Shown here piece after piece: positions 45,507 through 57,965 of a stretch of 64,000 bases of DNA. Source of the DNA: Clytia hemisphaerica (lineage: Eukaryota > Cnidaria > Hydrozoa > Leptothecata > Clytiidae). Every line of letters begins with the position of its first letter. The stretch's first letter is position 1. Location: the NCBI GenBank assembly GCA_902728285.1, contig CACVBU010000982.1, forward strand, positions 314,671 through 378,670, given 5' to 3'. The notes beneath the pieces were generated by a model. That model searched no databases and was not told the DNA's origin. It worked only from the letters and a program-made list of their open reading frames with translations. The position numbers and the translations under genes were made by a program.

Positions 45507-46652
45507 ATGAATACAACCAACATTCTAAGCATCAAACCAACCAAGGATAATGAAACAGAGAATTACTATGCGAGATGTTTTGTTAAAACGCCTGCAAAAA
45601 TTCTGAGGGACACAATAATTGGTTTTATACTACTTATCCTATCGATACTGGGAATGTTTAGCAATTTCTTTATTTGCGTGATTGCAAAGAAATATAAGTT
45701 CTACAAAACTACTCAGGAGCTACTAATCGTATTATTAGCCGCATCAGACTTTCTCATATCTTTTATACTAATGCCGTTAGATGGTACGTATTTCCTGTGC
45801 TCAAATCCAAACATATTTGATATTCTTGGTGAGAAAATATGCAAGTCTCGACTATTATTAAATTATTTGAATATTTTGTTTTTTCACCATACTACCGATG
45901 GCAAGTTTCGTGTTAATGTTGATGAGTTTGGAAAGATTTATTGCGATCAGATACCCGTTCAAGACATTGTTTTTCAATCGTAAACACGTCTTAACATGTT
46001 ACATCATTATATGGATTTATTCTATCGGGCTGTTTATTCTTATGGAGTATCATTATTCTGAGATAAACCTGATTCATATGAGCTTGAGTAACGTTTTACC
46101 GTTAGTGGTGAATTCTGTAGTCTATGTTTACATACAGAAGCAAGTGTTACGGCATCTGAGAGACATCAAAAGCAAGAGGGTTAACCCAGGGACTACGAGC
46201 AACCAGAATCGGGAATCTAAGAGACATTATAAGAAGAATGTTATCTTTATTTATATAATGGTTACTTTTTTCGTACTCTGGATACCCTACATTTGTTACC
46301 GATTATGGTTTCGAGGATTTTCAGGGCAAGAAAAGGACTCTTGTTACAGGGTCGGATACAGAGGGAGGCTATAACCAATGGAGGAGAGTGCACTTTATTA
46401 TCGTATTACCTTATATGGAAACTAATTACTCTCCATGAATAAGATAGCCTACCTCCTGTATCCGACCCTGCTTGTTATTTGATAACAATGATTTTGCTAT
46501 CGTGTTTAACTTATTTGAACAGTATTGGAAATGTGTTCATTTATGGAGCTTCAAGTAAACCTTATAGAAAAGCCTACCGTAATATGTTCAGCTGCTTTCG
46601 ATCGGTCATGGAAAGCGGTAAAGAAGAATCGACCGGGACTACCCGCTTTTAG
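45507..46652 (+). pseudogene. Class A GPCR pseudogene (frameshift plus transposon insertion)
   Basis: Single-exon receptor related to 56000-57112. Readable parts: N-terminus from MNTTNILSIKPT, TM1 with GMFSNFFICVIA, TM2 with LLAASDFLISFILMPLD, TM3 end with SLERFIAIRYPF (ERF in place of DRY), TM5 NVLPLVVNSVVYVYI, TM6 FFVLWIPYICY, and TM7 SIGNVFIYGASSKPYRKAY. A frameshift sits at about 45895, just before the ERF region. Between TM6 and TM7 a 124-bp inverted-repeat element (46347-46470) interrupts the frame. The stop is at 46652. Flanking sequence beyond has no intact second copy. The frameshift could be a sequencing error; the insertion cannot. Confidence 0.8.
46347..46470. mobile_element. CAGGGTCGG inverted-repeat MITE inside the GPCR pseudogene
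   Basis: Ends CAGGGTCGGATACAGAGGGA then GGCTAT, and complement ATAGCCTACCTCCTGTATCC then GACCCTG. Flanked by the direct repeat CTTGTTA (46340-46346, 46471-46477). The CAGGG terminus and a 7-8 bp duplication fit hAT-type elements. Confidence 0.8.
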
Positions 46653-47137
46653 ATTTTGACCATAGCTATTATCAAAATAAAAATTGAACGACGTTATCAC
46701 ATTTACAGAGTAACTTGATGGGATCTCGTCTTACAGTGGGAAGCAAAACCTATCCGCAATTCTTTTTTTATTAAATTTTACTAAGTTGACAGCGCTTACT
46801 TACTCGTCAATTTTAAATTACAAGCCTTTTTTTGCATTGGATTAACACGGATGTGGAGCAAGATTTGTCAGATAGATATGGAATAAACGACATTCTTTTG
46901 TTTATTCAGCACAATACAACAATAGGAGACATCGGCTATTTTTTTAAGTCTCAGAAAAATTGTAAACACTAGATAACATGTAATGAAATGCTCTCACTCT
47001 TTAATTCCTTCAATATAGTAAATCCCTTTGATTGTAAAACATGCGCGATAAAATTCTTATGGTCTGTTTCCACAGGGTAAATTCTGGAGAAAGCTAAACT
47101 GTGGTACTCATAATATAGTGCAACCTATCATTATACA

Positions 47138-47416
47138 CCTGTCTCACAGCCTAGGTGGAACTTTTCCCCGGGTGGGCAAAAGAAAATTATATTGAAATCC
47201 CAACGGGGATATAAACTCTATTGGTCCAAGTTAAGAATATCCAGTGGGGATGGTTTTGGAGCGCAGTTTTTTACATTGAATTTCGAATTGGGTGAAATCA
47301 AAGCCAACCTCCCGGTGGGGCTGAAATTGTAGGGCATTTTTCCCTAACGGGGATGAAATTTTGGCCAAATTTCCCAGTAGGGCTGGGGTCCCCAGCAAGT
47401 CTGTGACACAGGGGTG
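47138..47416. mobile_element. CACCCCTGT(C/G)TCACAG-family element, long copy
   Basis: CACCTGTCTCACAGCC on the left, AGTCTGTGACACAGGGGTG on the right. Internal words ACGGGGATATAAAC, CCAGTGGGGATGG, GGTGGGGCTGAAAT, CAGTAGGGCTGGGG. Spacer 46660-47130 has no gene. Confidence 0.65.
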
Positions 47417-47575
47417 TGTTAATCATCCCTGACAATCATTATGCTATCATATACTTCATATGTATTACACGGATAATAGATAACTCCAATGAAAAACAGT
47501 TATGATAATTTATGCAACTTTAGTCAGGAAATTCCTTATTTCAAGGGAAAAAAAGAACATCTCGCGTAAAACTCT

Positions 47576-47731
47576 TTGAATACTTCATCCTTTGAAATGG
47601 ACCAGGTTTGGTTGCGTCGCATAAAAGATGTCACGGGTCCTAAAGGTTTGCCCTTACCATACTGCGTCAATTCAATGATCGCCGCTAAGAATTTGGCGGC
47701 ATTGAATTTACATAAAGGACTAGTATATCAG
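47576..47731 (+). other. Possible orphan coding exon before a GTGAGA donor
   Basis: The open frame encodes DQVWLRRIKDVTGPKGLPLP, YCVNSMIAAKNLAALNLHKG, LVYQ and stops at a plausible donor (GTGAGA at 47732). Start and following exons were not found. No family recognised. Possibly a gene relic. Confidence 0.2.
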
Positions 47732-47804
47732 GTGAGAAAAAAGTTTACCTTTCGGATATCCTTTAATATCTGTGCTTAAAAGTCCTTTAACACTTTCGTT
47801 GTGA

Positions 47805-48120
47805 AAAAAGCTCACGTTTCGAAATAGACCGCAACCACAAAAAGTGAAGGTAGGCGCAAAAGGCGGAGGCAGACAAAAATTGAGAAATTTTAATAAGATT
47901 GATGAATATCTATCACAAAACTGAGAGAATATATAATAGAAAATCGTTCCTAACTTAGCCAACGTTGAAGCTAACTCTTCGCACTCACCATTGCTATTGT
48001 GAAAATCACTCACGTTTCGAAATAGACCACAATCACAAAAAGTGAAGGTAGGTGCAAAAGGCGGAGGCAGACAAAAATTGAGCAATTTTGATAAAATGAT
48101 GAATATCTATCATAAAGTAG
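47805..48120. repeat. Direct duplication of about 115 bp, 203 bp apart
   Basis: CTCACGTTTCGAAATAGACC, AAAAAGTGAAGGTAGG and AAAAGGCGGAGGCAGACAAA occur at 47810-47925 and again at 48010-48120. Open frames across it are by-products of the repeat. Confidence 0.75.
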
Positions 48121-48668
48121 AAAGTTTGCAATCGCAGTCGAGGGCGACCCGAAGGCTCCCTTTTCGTATAAGCTGTCTACCCGAAGGTAGGAAAGGGTGC
48201 CACTCCTTTCCCTGGATTTCTGCACTTATTTTTTTTTTTTTTTTTTTTTTTCATCATTAATTTCTTGATCTCCAAAAGTATATTGGTTCTTCTTACACGA
48301 AGTTGAAATATTTTATGTATATGTTATGTATATAAATGTATATAAAATTCTACGATTCAAACTGATACGAAGTGGACAGCTAAATCATTAATGGAAGCTT
48401 AGTGGGCTGGTCGGCTACATAGTATAGAAATAGTAAATCAATGGGCAACCTAATATAGAAGACGCTGAAAAATAGGTTCGTCGGATAAAATGATATAGAT
48501 AAAAAAACAGATACTTACCCTTGATCCGTCTCTTTAGTTGCTGAGCATCAAGCAGAGAGACATCAAGTAGCATTTTGGGAATCTTTAGTGTGACCCGGCT
48601 GGGGATCGAACCCACAACCTTGCGCACCGTAGCTGGATGCTCTACCTTTATGCTACGGTCGCTTTATT
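48121..48668 (-). mobile_element. tRNA-derived SINE, copy 2, split by a later retroposed insert
   Basis: On the - strand: tRNA-like head (AGCGACCGTAGCATAAAGGT, GGTTCGATCCCCAGCC), body matching copy 1 (3035-3422) and the same tail region (GGAGCCTTCGGGTCGCCCTC). It is interrupted at TAAGT by 284 bp (48229-48512) that copy 1 lacks. Confidence 0.75.
48229..48512 (-). mobile_element. Retroposed insert with poly(A) tail inside the SINE
   Basis: Begins on the + strand with a run of about 24 T, i.e. a poly(A) tail of a - strand insert, and is flanked by ACTTA (48224-48228, 48513-48517). Copy 1 has the unbroken site GGGTAAGTGGAG. The 260-bp body has no identified parent; it may be a 5'-truncated LINE or processed transcript. 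Confidence 0.65.
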
Positions 48669-49879
48669 TATAATTATATATAATTATTATTTATATCTAA
48701 TACACTAAACTCGAACCCAAATTCTCAACTTTTTAATAATTCTGATATCGCACATGAAAGGAAATGTAAGTTAAAAAAGGTGGCACAAGTGGCTTGGGTA
48801 CGAGGTTGATTGATCAGATGTGATATAAACCCTTTCGTGGGTGCTATCAGAATCATGACGAAAGCAAGTTAAAGGACTTGATTCGAGTTTTTATTCTTCG
48901 CAAACCGACAATTTGATTTGTATTTTTATTCATTTTTTTTAAAATAAGAAATAAAAATAGCGGATACCTTTATCTTTAAACTTTAATAAAAATAATCGAG
49001 AAGAACTCAACTTTAGTTGAGACTTAGCTGTTATACACACCTAAATTGAACTAACATACCGTGAGCATCACAATTTAGTTTTCTCAGAAATTTAACCTGA
49101 AAGGAGGGACTTTATAAATTTTATCGCGCATGTCTCAATAACATTCACATTCAAAGAATCGAAGTTGGAGAGCCCATACCAAGTCATTTATAACCCTCTA
49201 ACATTAGTTTGATCAGAGGAATGTAAAGAGATGGAAAAACAGCTTCTTGAAAACAATGGAAAAACGGCTCGTCATATACCAGGTCTCTTGCCCTTAAGGG
49301 AGTTTATGTCGATTAAATAGGTTTCTTTTGTTGTCGCTATAAAAAATCTGCATAATTAGCGTGTTGTGACAAAATTCTTTTATTTCAAGACTGATTATGC
49401 GCAAACTTTTAGGGCTCATATTTTGGGTACGCCTCTCCTATATGAAAAAATACCTAAAGTCTGTCTCAAAATAATTTGCAGCATAGACAAAAATGGTCTG
49501 TAACTTTTTATAGAATTCGAATCAAGTTGCAATTTTGTGCTTGTTAAAAAGATATTTTTGAGTGGAATATTATCAAGTAAAAAATTTGGAAAAAAAATAG
49601 AAAAATTAAAATGAAAAATGAAGAAGAAAAAAATCAACTTCTTGTAGAAATGTGGTATAATAACTATTTTCACAGGAGTGATTCTTCAATCTTAGATCAT
49701 CATTACTGTGAAAAAAATTTTCAAAAATATTCATTTAATCAAGATATCAAACAAAGTTTATTGGTGGTTGATCAATAGATTTTTTTCTTCTTATGCGCGA
49801 TAAATTTCTATTATTGTTCTTCAGAGATTGAAATATTCTCAACCTCTGATACTCAGGGTAGTTAAAGACGCGTTTAATT

Positions 49880-52800
49880 AAACCGTTATCTGTCTTCATA
49901 GTGTAATATTCATACGAGGTCGATGGTGAAGACTCACGGAATAGAACCGTTATCTGTCTTCATAGTAATATTCATACGGGTCGATGTGAAGACTCATGGA
50001 ATAGAACACGTTATCTGTCTCATAGTGTAATATTCATACGAGGTCGATTGAAGACTCGAATAGAACCGTTATCTGTCTTCATAGTGTAATATTCATACGA
50101 GGTCGATGGTGAAGACTCATGGAATAGAACCGTTATCTGTCTTCATAGTGTAATATTCATACGAGGTCGATGGTGAAGACTCATGGAATAGAACCGTTAT
50201 CTGTCTTCATAGTGTAATATTCATACGAGGTCGATGGTGAAGACATGGAATAGAACCGTATCTGTCTTCATAGTGTAATATTCATACGAGGTCGATGGTG
50301 ACGACTCATGAATAGAACCGTTTATCTGTCTTCATAGTGTAATATTCATACGAGGTCGATGGTGAAGACTCATGGAATAAACCGTTATCTGTCTTCCTTA
50401 GATTCATACGAGGTCGAGGTGAAGATGAATAGAACCGTTATCTGTCTTCATAGTGTAATATTCATACGAGGGTCGATGGTGAAGACTCATGGAATAGAAC
50501 CGTTATCTGTCTTCATAGGTAATTTCATACGAGGTCGATGGTGAAGACTCATGGAAAGACCGTTATCTGTCTTCATAGTGTAATATTCATACGAGGTCGA
50601 TGGTGAAGACTCATGGAATAGAACCGTTATCTGTCTTCATAGTGTAATATTCATACGAGGTCGATGGTGAAGACTCATGGAATAGAACCGTTATCTGTCT
50701 TCATAGTGTAATATTCATACGAGGTCGATGGTGAAGACTCATGGAATAGAACCGTTATCTGTCATAGTTGTCTCGATGGTGAAGACATGGAATAGAAACC
50801 GTATCTGTCTCATAGTTAATATTCATACGAGGTCGATGGTGAAGACTCATGGAATAGAACCGTTATCTGTCTTCCTAGTGTAATATTCATACGAGGTCGA
50901 TGGTGAAGACTCATGGAATAGAACCGTTATCTGTCTTCATAGTGTAATATTCATACGAGGTCGATGGTGAAGACTCATGGAATAGAACCGTTATCTGTCT
51001 TCATAGTGTAATATTCATACGAGGTCGATGGTGAAGACTCATGGAATAGAACCGCTATCTGTCTTCATAGTGTAATATTCATACGAGGTCGATGGTGAAG
51101 ACTCATGGAATAGAACCGTTATCTGTCTTCATAGTGTAATATCCATACGATGTCGATGGTGAAGACTCATGGAATAGAACCGTTATCTGTCTTCATAGTG
51201 TAATATTCATACGAGGTCGATGGTGAAGACTCATGGAATAGAACCGCTATCTGTCTTCATAGTGTAATATTCATACGAGGTCGATGGTGAAGACTCATGG
51301 AATAGAACCGTTATCTGTCTTCATAGTGTATATTATACGAGGTCGATGGTGAAGATCGAATAGAACCGTTATCTGTCTTCATAGTGTAATATTCATACGA
51401 GGTCGATGGTGAAGACTCATGGAATAGAACCGCTATCTGTCTTCATAGTGTAATATTCATACGAGGTCGATGGTGAAGACTCATGGAATAGAACCGCTAT
51501 CTGTCTTCATAGTGTAATATTCATACGAGGTCGATGGTGAAGACTCATGGAATAGAACCGTTATCTGTCTTCATAGTGTATATCATACGATGTCGATGGT
51601 GAAGACTCACGGAATAGAACCGTTATCTGTCTTCATAGTGTAATATTCATACGAGGTCGATGGTGAAGACTCATGGAATAGAACCGCTATCTGTCTTCAT
51701 ATGTAATATTCATACGAGGTCGATGGTGAAGTCATGGAATAGAACCGTATCGTCTTCATAGTGTAATTCTTCTATAGAACCGTATCTGTCATATGTAATA
51801 TTCATACGAGGTCATGGTGAAGACTCATGGATAGAACCGCTATCTGTCTTCATAGGTAATTCATACGAGGTCGATGGTGAAGACTCATGGAATAGAACCG
51901 CTATCTGTCTTCATAGTGTAATATTCATACGAGAAGTCGATAGAACCGTGAAGTGACTCACGGAATAGAACCGTTATCTGTCTTCATAGTGTAATATTCA
52001 TACGAGGTCGATGTGAAGACTCATGGAATAGAAACCGCTATCTGTCTTCATAGTGTAATATTCATACGAGGTCGATGGTGAAGACTCATGGAATAGAACC
52101 GCTATCTGTCTTCATAGTGTAATATTCATACGAGGTCGATGGTGAAGACTCATGGAATAGAACCGCTATCTGTCTTCATAGTGTAATATTCATACGAGGT
52201 CGATGGTGAAGGACTCAGGAATAGAACCGCTTCTGTCTTCATAGTAATATTCATAGAGGTCGATGTGAAGACTCATGGAATAGAACCGTTATCTGTCTTC
52301 ATAGTGTAATATTCATACGAGGTCGATGGTGAAGACTCATGAATAGAAACCGTATCTGTCGTGTAATATTCATACGAGGTCGATGGTGAAGACTCATGGA
52401 ATGAACCGCTATCGTCTTCATAGTGTAATATTCATACGAGGTCGATGGTGAAGACTCGGAATAGAACCGTATCTGTCTTCATAGTGTAATATCATACGGG
52501 TCGAGGTGAATAGAACGTTATCTGTCTTCATAGTGTAATCTTCATCGAGGGTCGATGGTGAAGACTCATGGAATAGAACCGTTATCTGTCTTCATAGTGT
52601 ATATATACGATGTCGATGGTGAAGACTGAATACCGTTATCTGTCTCATAATATTCATACGACGGTCGATGGTGAAGACTCATGGAATAGAACGTTATCTG
52701 TCTTCATAGTGTAATATTCTACGAGGTCGATGGTGAAGACTCCGGAATAGAACCGCTATCTGTCTTCATAGTGTAATATTCATACGAGGTCGATGGTGAA

Positions 52801-52898
52801 GACTCATGGAATAGAACCGCTATCTGTCTTCATAGTGTAATATTCATACGAGGTCGATGGTGAAGACTCACGGAATAGAACCGCTATCTGTCTCCACA
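49880..52898. repeat. Satellite of 64-bp units, about 47 copies
   Basis: Unit: GAATAGAACCGTTATCTGTC, TTCATAGTGTAATATTCATA, CGAGGTCGATGGTGAAGACT, CATG. Full units are nearly identical, with recurrent variants GCTATC for GTTATC and ACTCACGG for ACTCATGG. Many units carry scattered small deletions, more like read errors in a collapsed array than old divergence. The region before it, 48670-49870, shows no gene; its end, 52900-55990, likewise, apart from AAGAAC-like shreds near 53510. Confidence 0.95.
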
Positions 52899-55263
52899 GT
52901 ATCACATACACTGTGATATTCTCGGCAAGCTAAATACCGAATGTATGAGATGCAAAACGTCTGTTTATTTTAACGATTCGAATTGCAGATTAAATCTGTT
53001 TAAGATTTAGGATAATTTTTTTTCTAAAATTAACCAAATAATTGACAATTCACTTTCGATTATTAATGGTAAGAGATGTAGGTGTGAGTTTTTTGTTAAG
53101 TGGTTAAAACTAATGCGTAGCGATTTCTTTACTGATGGCGCTCCTCAAAAAATGGTAACGTGATAAACAATAAACAATAAACGAGCTATGGACTAAGAAG
53201 CTTTGTTATGTACTTTAATATTGCAAATTTAGACGTTTGAAATAGAGAGTTTAGTACGTTAAACATTTAGCAATTTAATTGATTTAGATTCTATTTCCAG
53301 TCTATTGTTCTTTTGTGGTTTTCAACGAAGTTGATTGATTGACTAAAAAGTGAAAAGTACCCGTAAAAAATTCATTGATATCGATTTCTACGTGGGCCAT
53401 TTAGCTTAAGTTATGAAATCGGCGGTCAAATATGGTTGCCTGTTCTTTTTAGTAAAAACATTATCGAATTATCAGATCAAGCAAAAACTTACTGGTTTTA
53501 AACAATCTTTTTTTATAAGGACCAATAGAATTCTGTTGAAAGCTTAACTGTTCTGTTCTATTTGCTACATTTTTTGCTCGTTTTATCAGTTGTTCTTTTT
53601 CGGTTACAAAACTGAGGTATGATTCAAGTACTCTACTTTTACTTCTAATTTGAACTTTAAATTTTCCTTAAAAGTCGATCCATTCTAGGCACAGAATTTT
53701 ACTGAAATGGTTCTGGTTTACTAGCCATCTTTGAGAACCTTGTTCTCATGAAAAATTGTTTTTATAAAAATCAAAGTATCTTAATGTACCTTGGCACTTA
53801 ATTTGGACGGTAATATCAGCTTTGAAATAGAATAGCGTCCTCCAGAGATTAACGCGGCTAATAGATCTTTTCCCTTATTTTCTCAAAAATAAAGTACCTA
53901 AATATAAAATACTCAGGAAGAGAAAAAGGAGATGGAACGATCATAATAACACCTTCAAAAAGGTACTACTAAAAGTTCAATATTGAGGAAACATTCTTAA
54001 AACATACTTTATGGACTGTGCAGTAATCCTTCTTTCCGACTCATTCCCCTTATAAATAGACTAGTTAGAAATGTTACAATGAGAAAGAGTATCTAATGGG
54101 CGAAATAAAAAATGAATACGTTAGTAGCAAGAAGAAATGTTTTCTATAAAATTCAAAAAAACGAAATAATTGTTTTTGATACATCTTGTCATCGATGAAA
54201 AGATAAATTTCTAGATATTTCCGGCAAAACCAAAAGGAGGGTTTTTGGAAGAAGATTTCATAGCGCACGTCAAGAAGTTGTTTTTCAATGAAAATTTCAA
54301 AAACAGGATAATTATACATCATTCTTCAACGGTTCAACATTGAAAAATGAATCTTTCAAAATATTTTCGAGGATTAAACGCAGTGAAAAAAATCTATAAC
54401 GGTGAAAAGAAAAGATTTGAAATTTTTTTGAAACTCTTCTGAGCATTTTTAAGAAGTGAAGATTTTTGAATATTAAGTGGGGGGGGGGTAGGTATTTTGT
54501 TTGCTGCGCGGAACTGCCTGAATGATAGAAAGGTGCCCAGTGGTAAAACTTCAAATTAGTTCGCTGGAGGACAGAATCAAGTAAATCAGAGCCAAATTTG
54601 GAGGTTGTTGGCTCACTTGTTGACCAGAAATGGTCAAAAAACGGTCAAAATCTTAAAAACTTGGATTTTTGTCAAATTTTTGCATTTTTTTGACTTTTTA
54701 GCTTAAAATCTCGCTGAAAAGACTCACATTTTTTGCTTGAAAATGAAGAATGAAAATGACCATGAAGCCCAATCCGATTCCTACGAGTTAGACCAAAAAT
54801 GACGTTTTCTAACTCAAATTGGGCATTACAGCCCTTACACAGCCCTTGTCTGATATATACGACATTGGCAATTAAAGGGTTAAGAGCATAATGTTAAAAA
54901 GATGGACTGCCAATTCTTTTGGAACAGACTTTAGACTTATCAGGTGTTTGCTCGGAGAACACAGTTTTATGTTTTTGTTTTTTAAAGACCTCTTTGTTTA
55001 TTTGGCTTCCTAGCAATCAGAACTGACTGATATGTTTATTTTTGTCGAGCAATTTAATAATCTAACGAGAAAAACGTAATGCCGAGTTATAACTCTTTTA
55101 ACTTGGAATTTTAAGATAATTTATTCTAAATCGTCACAGGGAGAAATTGGGAAATTGAGAAATTTTACCAATTTTTACTACTTTGACTCCTAAATTGCTT
55201 GAAATGAGGAATTCCATGCTCAGCATTGTTTTTATCTTGTTGGTGATTCGAGCCTCAATTATT

Positions 55264-55395
55264 ACAGGGGGTCGGACGAACCTTTTTAAGGCAAATAAAG
55301 ATTTTTAGAAATACCCCCTGGAAAATGAAAAAATTTGCAAAAGAACCCTTGGAAAAATTCTTTACATAAAAGTAAGGGTGGACAAAAATGTTTTA
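55264..55395. repeat. Fragment related to the 11108 element
   Basis: CAGGGGGTCGGACGAAC matches the inner arm at 11240-11256 (GTTCGTCCACCCCCTG). Words ACCCCCTGGAAAATG and ACCCTTGGAAAAATTC follow, and GGGTGGACAAAAATG closes it in the same direction, so it is incomplete or rearranged. Confidence 0.35.
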
Positions 55396-55999
55396 AAATG
55401 CTGAGAACTTTTTAGAATCTATAGTATGGACATTTTTCTGTTGGAGGGACATTTTTAGATCAACTATAACACCTCAGGAATGTACCTTTAACTGAATGTT
55501 TACTAGATATTTATTGAATAATTTTATTAAAATCGACAGTGTAGCTCATACTAGAAAATTGCTTTTAAATCAATGGTTCTACCTTGTATCGTGACCGTAA
55601 GTTTGATGATTTTTTTTTAGTCATGATGTCCACCCGACATTTTAAACCAATTCCAGTTAGATTTTTATTGAACTAGCATGGTGTTTGAAAAAGTCTTTCG
55701 TATCGTCCAACAAAAAACTTTTGTCGGTTTAGAGTCAACGTTTTGGTCAGAGTCAGTTCTGTTTCTTTTTATATATTTATTATTGGAAATGCTCTCGCCC
55801 GTGTTAATTATATTTCGCATTTACTTCTTGCAGTCAAAAATCGAAAAAGTATACGTGTCGCTTTAAGTAAAGTAAAGCTCTATAGATAACGGAAAAGTCG
55901 GTGCAGCGCTGCCTAAGGATTAGTCCAGCCTATTTTTTAAGCAAGTTATTCTACACTTATGTTCTCATAGAAACTATAAACCACAGAAGAAAATACAAA

Positions 56000-57112
56000 A
56001 TGGATTTCAACCAACTATTTTACGAATCAACAAACATCACCAATAATGGAAGTGATTCTTTCTACAATGGTTTCCCACCCTTTGGCGATGATGAAGATTG
56101 CTTTAGAACGATGCCAGTAATAGCAATCGGATCCATACTGTCCAGCCTTTCTTTGTTGGGAACTTTAAGTAATCTGTTTATATGCTTAGTGGTGTTGAAA
56201 TTCAAACTCTACAAAAACACCCAACAACTTTTGATTCTCTTACTGGCGATATCAGATTTGGTTATCTCAACAATTTTGATACCCTTGGACGCCGTTTCTT
56301 TTTTCTGTATGGAACCAACATTTTCAGGCATTATTGGAGCAACGATTTGTCAATCGCCCGTTTTTATGGATTATATCATTGATGACTTGTTCCTTGCTAT
56401 CTTACCAACATCAAGCTTCATTCTAATGTTTTTGAGTTTTGAAAGGTTCTTAGCAGTCAGATATCCTTTAAAATCGAACTCTTTCAATCGAAAAGGTGCA
56501 AGATTTGGTTTCCTTGGAATCTGGTTGTACGCAATTGCCACTTTTTTTTCGTCTTACTTTATTGACTACAAATATTTCCAATGGTTCGATATTGGTCATT
56601 TAGGACTAAGCAATATGGCACCGCTCCTTGTAAATCTATTGGTATACGTGTACATACAACAAGAAGTGTACCGACATTCAAAGGCTATTACTAGGCAAGC
56701 ACGCAGTGTACAAAACCAAGAATCCAAAAGGAACTATAGGAAAAATGTAGTTTATGTTTATATCGCAATGACTTTCTTCATATTATGGTTACCTTTTCTG
56801 TGCTATAGAACTCATGGAGTTGTGAAAACATTCCTCTCAGATAACATTCTTCGCGATTGCAGGGATTATATCTATTTGGTTGCATTATCCAGCTTGACCT
56901 ATCTAAACAGTATAGGGAATGTTTTTATATATGGAGCAGCGAGTAAACCTTATAGAAAAGCTTATATAAAACTGTTCAAAGGCTTCAAAGTTATGTGTCA
57001 ATTTAAGCATTCTGAAGCAAATATAACATCAGGTGTGACCAACTCTGACATCAGATTGAGCAGCATTCCTGAAGAGCAGCCTACTGAAGAACGAAATGGA
57101 GAAACAGAATGA
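56000..57112 (+). CDS. Class A (rhodopsin-like) GPCR, single exon, ligand unknown
   Basis: 370 residues from Met 56000 (MDFNQLFYESTNITNNGSD). An in-frame Met at 55901 would add 33 residues with no receptor-like content, and the paralog starts at an equivalent MNTTN. The N-terminus has possible glycosylation sites (NITNNGS). Seven hydrophobic segments: TM1 GTLSNLFICLVV, TM2 LLLAISDLVISTILIPLD, TM3 ending SFERFLAVRYP (ERF replaces DRY), TM4 GFLGIWLYAIATFF, TM5 APLLVNLLVYVYI, TM6 AMTFFILWLPFLCY, TM7 NSIGNVFIYGAASKPYRKAY (NSxxNVFIY in the NPxxY position). Cys in the TM3 start and the ECL3 region are present. The C-tail is Ser/Thr/Glu rich. AATAAA at 57352. Plasma-membrane receptor by family. The pseudogene at 45507-46652 is its local relative. 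Confidence 0.88.
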   Translation: MDFNQLFYESTNITNNGSDSFYNGFPPFGDDEDCFRTMPVIAIGSILSSLSLLGTLSNLFICLVVLKFKLYKNTQQLLILLLAISDLVISTILIPLDAVSFFCMEPTFSGIIGATICQSPVFMDYIIDDLFLAILPTSSFILMFLSFERFLAVRYPLKSNSFNRKGARFGFLGIWLYAIATFFSSYFIDYKYFQWFDIGHLGLSNMAPLLVNLLVYVYIQQEVYRHSKAITRQARSVQNQESKRNYRKNVVYVYIAMTFFILWLPFLCYRTHGVVKTFLSDNILRDCRDYIYLVALSSLTYLNSIGNVFIYGAASKPYRKAYIKLFKGFKVMCQFKHSEANITSGVTNSDIRLSSIPEEQPTEERNGETE

Positions 57113-57516
57113 AGACATTACGTTCGGTGATTATAGCTCGTTCACTTTTATCTGGATCCGGATAATTCTTACACAATTTCAAGATTAAGAAACGGTGTTT
57201 TTCTTCTCAATACTTTAAGTTCCTTGCTTACCTATTCATCAGTTGTAACAAGCTCTACTCAAGTATTGAGTACTCTTAATTGTGCAGAGAAACAAAAGAA
57301 TGTCAAACAATTATATGTATATATGTATTTCCTTTGCACAAAAACAATGAAAATAAAGCGTTTTTCTAAAAAAACATTATCCTGATGAAACCGGACAGAC
57401 CAACACCTGGAAACCATCAGATTGGCATCAATCAAATATGCACAATACCTTGCAAATGATCAACTACAAAATGGATAATATCTAACACATACATGTCATG
57501 ATGCCTACCTTATAAT

Positions 57517-57647
57517 AGCGAGTTAATGTATTTGCACTTTTGCGGTAAAAGTGCTGATTTACCGTCGTCCTCAGTACCGTCATGATTCATAGTCAAATTA
57601 GAACCTTACCGTCTCCGTCGCTGATAAACACACATACATAAACTCGG
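57517..57647. mobile_element. AGCGAGTTTATGTAT inverted-repeat MITE, copy 1
   Basis: AGCGAGTTAATGTATTTGCA on the left, ACACACATACATAAACTCGG on the right. Interior GTAAAAGTGCTGATTTACCG. Copy 2 at 60615-60800 keeps both ends and that interior plus 55 bp more. Confidence 0.65.
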
Positions 57648-57965
57648 AAATGTATACCGACGGAATTATGTATAACAGACGTCGATGCATGTCTGCGAAG
57701 AGCAGCGTTGGATAATATACTATTTATATAGGTTTAGCTTTACAGGATTTTTTCATCTTCATGATCATTTCAGGTATTTTGCAGGTTAATCACTCGGTCT
57801 ACATTTTTTTTTTCACTAATTGTCTATTTGTTCTTTTATTTATTACACCACTTATTCAACCAGTATTTATTTCCGAATTGTATTTACATTAATCAAGTAT
57901 TTGTAACGATCAAAAAAAGATGTATAACAATAAACATCCACAGAAGACTTTTAAGTTGGTAACTA

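Noticed and set aside
47720..48260. Several open frames on both strands
   Set aside because: They are produced by the 203-bp spaced duplication and the adjoining SINE tail, with no family resemblance.
49880..52898. CRISPR-like array
   Set aside because: Units are contiguous 64-bp tandem copies without unique spacers, in animal DNA.
55901..55999. Longer N-terminus of the intact GPCR
   Set aside because: The extra 33 residues have no receptor or signal features, and the paralog starts at the position equivalent to 56000.
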